64,000 nt of DNA from Sisyra terminalis (taxonomy: Eukaryota > Arthropoda > Insecta > Neuroptera > Sisyridae): contig OY292278.1 in the NCBI GenBank assembly GCA_958496175.1, positions 8,184,001 to 8,248,000 of the forward strand. The letters are read 5' to 3'. Positions 61,619-64,000 of the stretch are shown here, in pieces. A program made the position numbers and the translations under genes. Within the stretch, counting starts at the first letter, position 1, and the number at the start of each line of letters is the position of its first letter. The notes beneath the pieces were generated by a model. That model saw nothing but the letters and a program-made list of their open reading frames with translations, made no database searches and was not told where the DNA came from.

Positions 61619-64000
61619 AAACCATCCCTTATATCCTTTTTATGAACTTGAAAATAGTCCTTTTTGAAACTTTGAAACGAAATTGCGGGTGTCCTTTTGC
61701 ACACAGGACAAACATTTTTTTCACATTTCTTCTCACGTTAGGGCATTGTTTGATAATCCGTTGTTGCAATATATCCTTATAAGGAAATCGCACCCCTCAA
61801 AAATAAGCAATTTTAAGGGCAAATTTGGTGCATGTGTTTCTACATCCTTAACTTTCCGTTTTAATTTCCCAAGGATCTAGCCATTAAATTGATTTTTTTT
61901 TTAATGCAATTCGATTGAGCATGATTCAGCCTTAAATATTCTGCTCAATTTTAGCGAAGGAAACCATCCCTTATATCCTTTTTATGAACCTGAAAATTGT
62001 CCTTTTTGAAACTTTGAAACGAAATTGCGGGTGTCCTTTTGCACACAGGACAAAATTTTTTTCACATTTCTTCTAACGTTAGGGCATTGTTTGATAATCC
62101 GTTGTTGCAATATATCCTTATAAGAAAATCGCACCCCTCAAAAATAAGCAATTTTAAGGGCAAATTTGGTGCATGTGTTTCTACATCCTTAACTTTCCGT
62201 TTTAATTTCCCAAGGATCTAGCCCCAAAATTGAATTTTTATTAATACAATTCGATTGAGCATGATTGATTCTTAAATATTCTGCTCAATTTTAGCGAAGG
62301 AAACCATCCCTTATATCCTTTTTATGAACTTGAAAATAGTCCTTTTTGAAACTTTGAAACGAAATTGCGGGTGTCCTTTTGCACACAGGACAAAATTTTT
62401 TTCACATTTCTTCTCACGTTAGGGCATTGTTTGATAATCCGTTGTTGCAATATATCCTTATAAGAAAATCGCACCCCTCAAAAATAACCAATTTTAAGGG
62501 CAAATTTGGTGCATGTGTTTCTACATCCTTAACTTTCCGTTTTAATTTCCCAAGGATCTAGCCCTTAAATTGAATTTTTATTAATGCAATTCGATTGAGC
62601 ATGATTGATTCTTAAATATTCTGCCCAATTTTAGCGAAGGAAACCATCCCTTATATCCTTTTTATGAACTTGAAAATAGTCCTTTTTGAAACTTTGAAAC
62701 GAAATTGCGGGTGTCCTTTTGCACACAGGACAAACATTTTTTTCACATTTCTTCTCACGTTAGGGCATTGTTTGATAATCCGTTGTTGCAATATATCCTT
62801 ATAAGGAAATCGCACCCCTCAAAAATAAGCAATTTTAAGGGCAACTTTGGTGCATGTGTTTCTACATCCTTAACTTTCCGTTTTAATTTCCCAAGGATCT
62901 AGCCCTTAAATTGAATTTTTATAAATGCAATTCGATTGAGCATGATTGATTCTTAAATATTCTGCCCAATTTTAGCGAAGGAAACCATCCCTTATATCCT
63001 TTTTATGAACTTGAAAATAGTCCTTTTTGAAACTTTGAAACGAAATTGCGGGTGTCCTTTTGCACACAGGACAAACATTTTTTTCACATTTCTTCTCACG
63101 TTAGGGCATTGTTTGATAATCCGTTGTTGCAATATATCCTTATAAGGAAATCGCACCCCTCAAAAATAACCCATTTTAAGGGCAAATTTGGTGCATGTGT
63201 TTCTACATCCTTAACTTTCCGTTTTAATTTCCCAAGGATCTAGCCCTTAAATTGAATTTTTATTAATGCAATTCGATTGAGCATGATTGATTCTTAAATA
63301 TTCTGCTCAATTTTAGCGAAGGAAACCATCCCTTATATCCTTTTTATGAACTGGAAAATAGTCCTTTTTGAAACCCTGAAACGAAATTGCGGGTGTCCTT
63401 TTGCACACAGGACAAAATTTTTTTCACATTTCTTCTCACGTTAGGGCATTGTTTGCTAATCCGTTGTTGCAATATATCCTTATAAGGAAATCGCACCCCT
63501 CAAAAATAACCAATTTTAAGGGCAAATTTGGTGCATGTGTTTCTACATCCTTAACTTTCCGTTTTAATTTCCCAAGGATCTAGCCCTTAAATTGAATTTT
63601 TATTAATGCAATTCGATTGAGCATGATTGATTCTTAAATATTCTGCCCAATTTTAGCGAAGGAAACCATCCCTTATATCCTTTTTATGAACTTGAAAATA
63701 GCCCTTTTTGAAACTTTGAACCGAAATTGCGGGTGTCCTTTTGCACACAGGACAAAATTTTTTTCACATTTCTTCTCACGTTAGGGCATTGTTTGATAAT
63801 CCGTTGTTGCAATATATCCTTATAAGGAAATCGCACCCCTCAAAAATAACCAATTTTAAGGGCAAATTTGGTGCATGTGTTTCTACATCCTTAACTTTCC
63901 GTTTTAATTTCCCAAGGATCTAGCCCTTAAATTGAATTTTTATAAATGCAATTCGATTGAGCATGATTGATTCTTAAATATTCTGCCCAATTTTAGCGAA
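61619..64000. repeat. Satellite array, 340/341 bp monomer, seven copies to the edge
   Basis: AAACCATCCCTTATATCC recurs at 61619, 61961, 62301, 62641, 62982, 63323 and 63663, with spacing 342, 340, 340, 341, 341 and 340. Copies are nearly identical. Each contains the same 60-65 codon open frame (for example HISSHVRALFDNPLLQYILI), but this is expected from near-identical repeats and is not evidence of a protein. The array continues outside the window. Confidence 0.95.

Noticed and set aside
61683..63923. Repeated 60-65 codon open frames as a multigene family of small peptides
   Set aside because: They are the same frame in each near-identical satellite monomer; the 340/341 bp period and lack of a start context argue for a non-coding repeat.

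Overview
The window is nuclear DNA of an arthropod, most likely an insect. It is very AT-rich, its introns range from about 50 bp to 14 kb, and spliced genes with GT-AG junctions lie among dense, mostly decayed transposable elements: hAT-type foldback MITEs, Helitrons, Penelope-like elements, Jockey-type LINE fragments and a mariner relic. Nothing prokaryotic or viral was seen. The species cannot be named from the sequence.

Three genes can be supported. (1) At the left edge, minus strand, six exons (about 232-3055) encode the catalytic part of a tubulin tyrosine ligase-like protein closest to TTLL2; its N-terminal exons were not found. (2) On the plus strand, a gene of unknown family for a probably secreted protein of about 454 residues is assembled from a TATA/initiator promoter and signal-peptide exon at 44.1-44.2 kb and two exons at 58.4-59.8 kb, separated by a 14.2 kb intron. 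(3) Nested inside that intron on the opposite strand (54581-55930) is an intronless alpha-tubulin of 449 residues with Asp instead of Glu at position 254 (the alpha-tubulin residue that triggers beta-tubulin GTP hydrolysis) and a C-terminal Phe instead of Tyr.

Layout: 0.2-3.1 kb TTLL2-like exons; 2-8 kb hAT MITEs and Penelope-type foldbacks; 8-13 kb AT-rich DNA; 13.4-14.0 kb a decayed repetitive-protein pseudogene; 14.7-16.4 kb less AT-rich, partly CpG-rich DNA with no confident exon; 17.5-20.2 kb a hAT-like palindrome, a mariner relic and a Helitron; 22.7-24.7 kb a LINE fragment and MITEs; 25.6-28.4 kb Penelope-like elements split by a Helitron; 29.8-31.6 kb stacked hAT elements and a foldback; 32.6-38.3 kb LINE fragments, palindromes and local duplications; 42-43.4 kb a palindrome between direct repeats; 44.1-59.9 kb the secreted-protein gene, whose large intron holds four palindromes of about 0.9-2 kb and the tubulin gene; 60.9-64.0 kb a satellite array with a 340/341 bp period running off the right end.

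The least expected signal is a set of hammerhead-ribozyme-like motifs in the Penelope-type foldbacks. The core strings are shared, while helices I and II change by compensating base pairs between families. The TTLL2-like enzyme and the divergent alpha-tubulin are both microtubule-related (the family modifies tubulin tails), but a functional link between these two loci is only inference.
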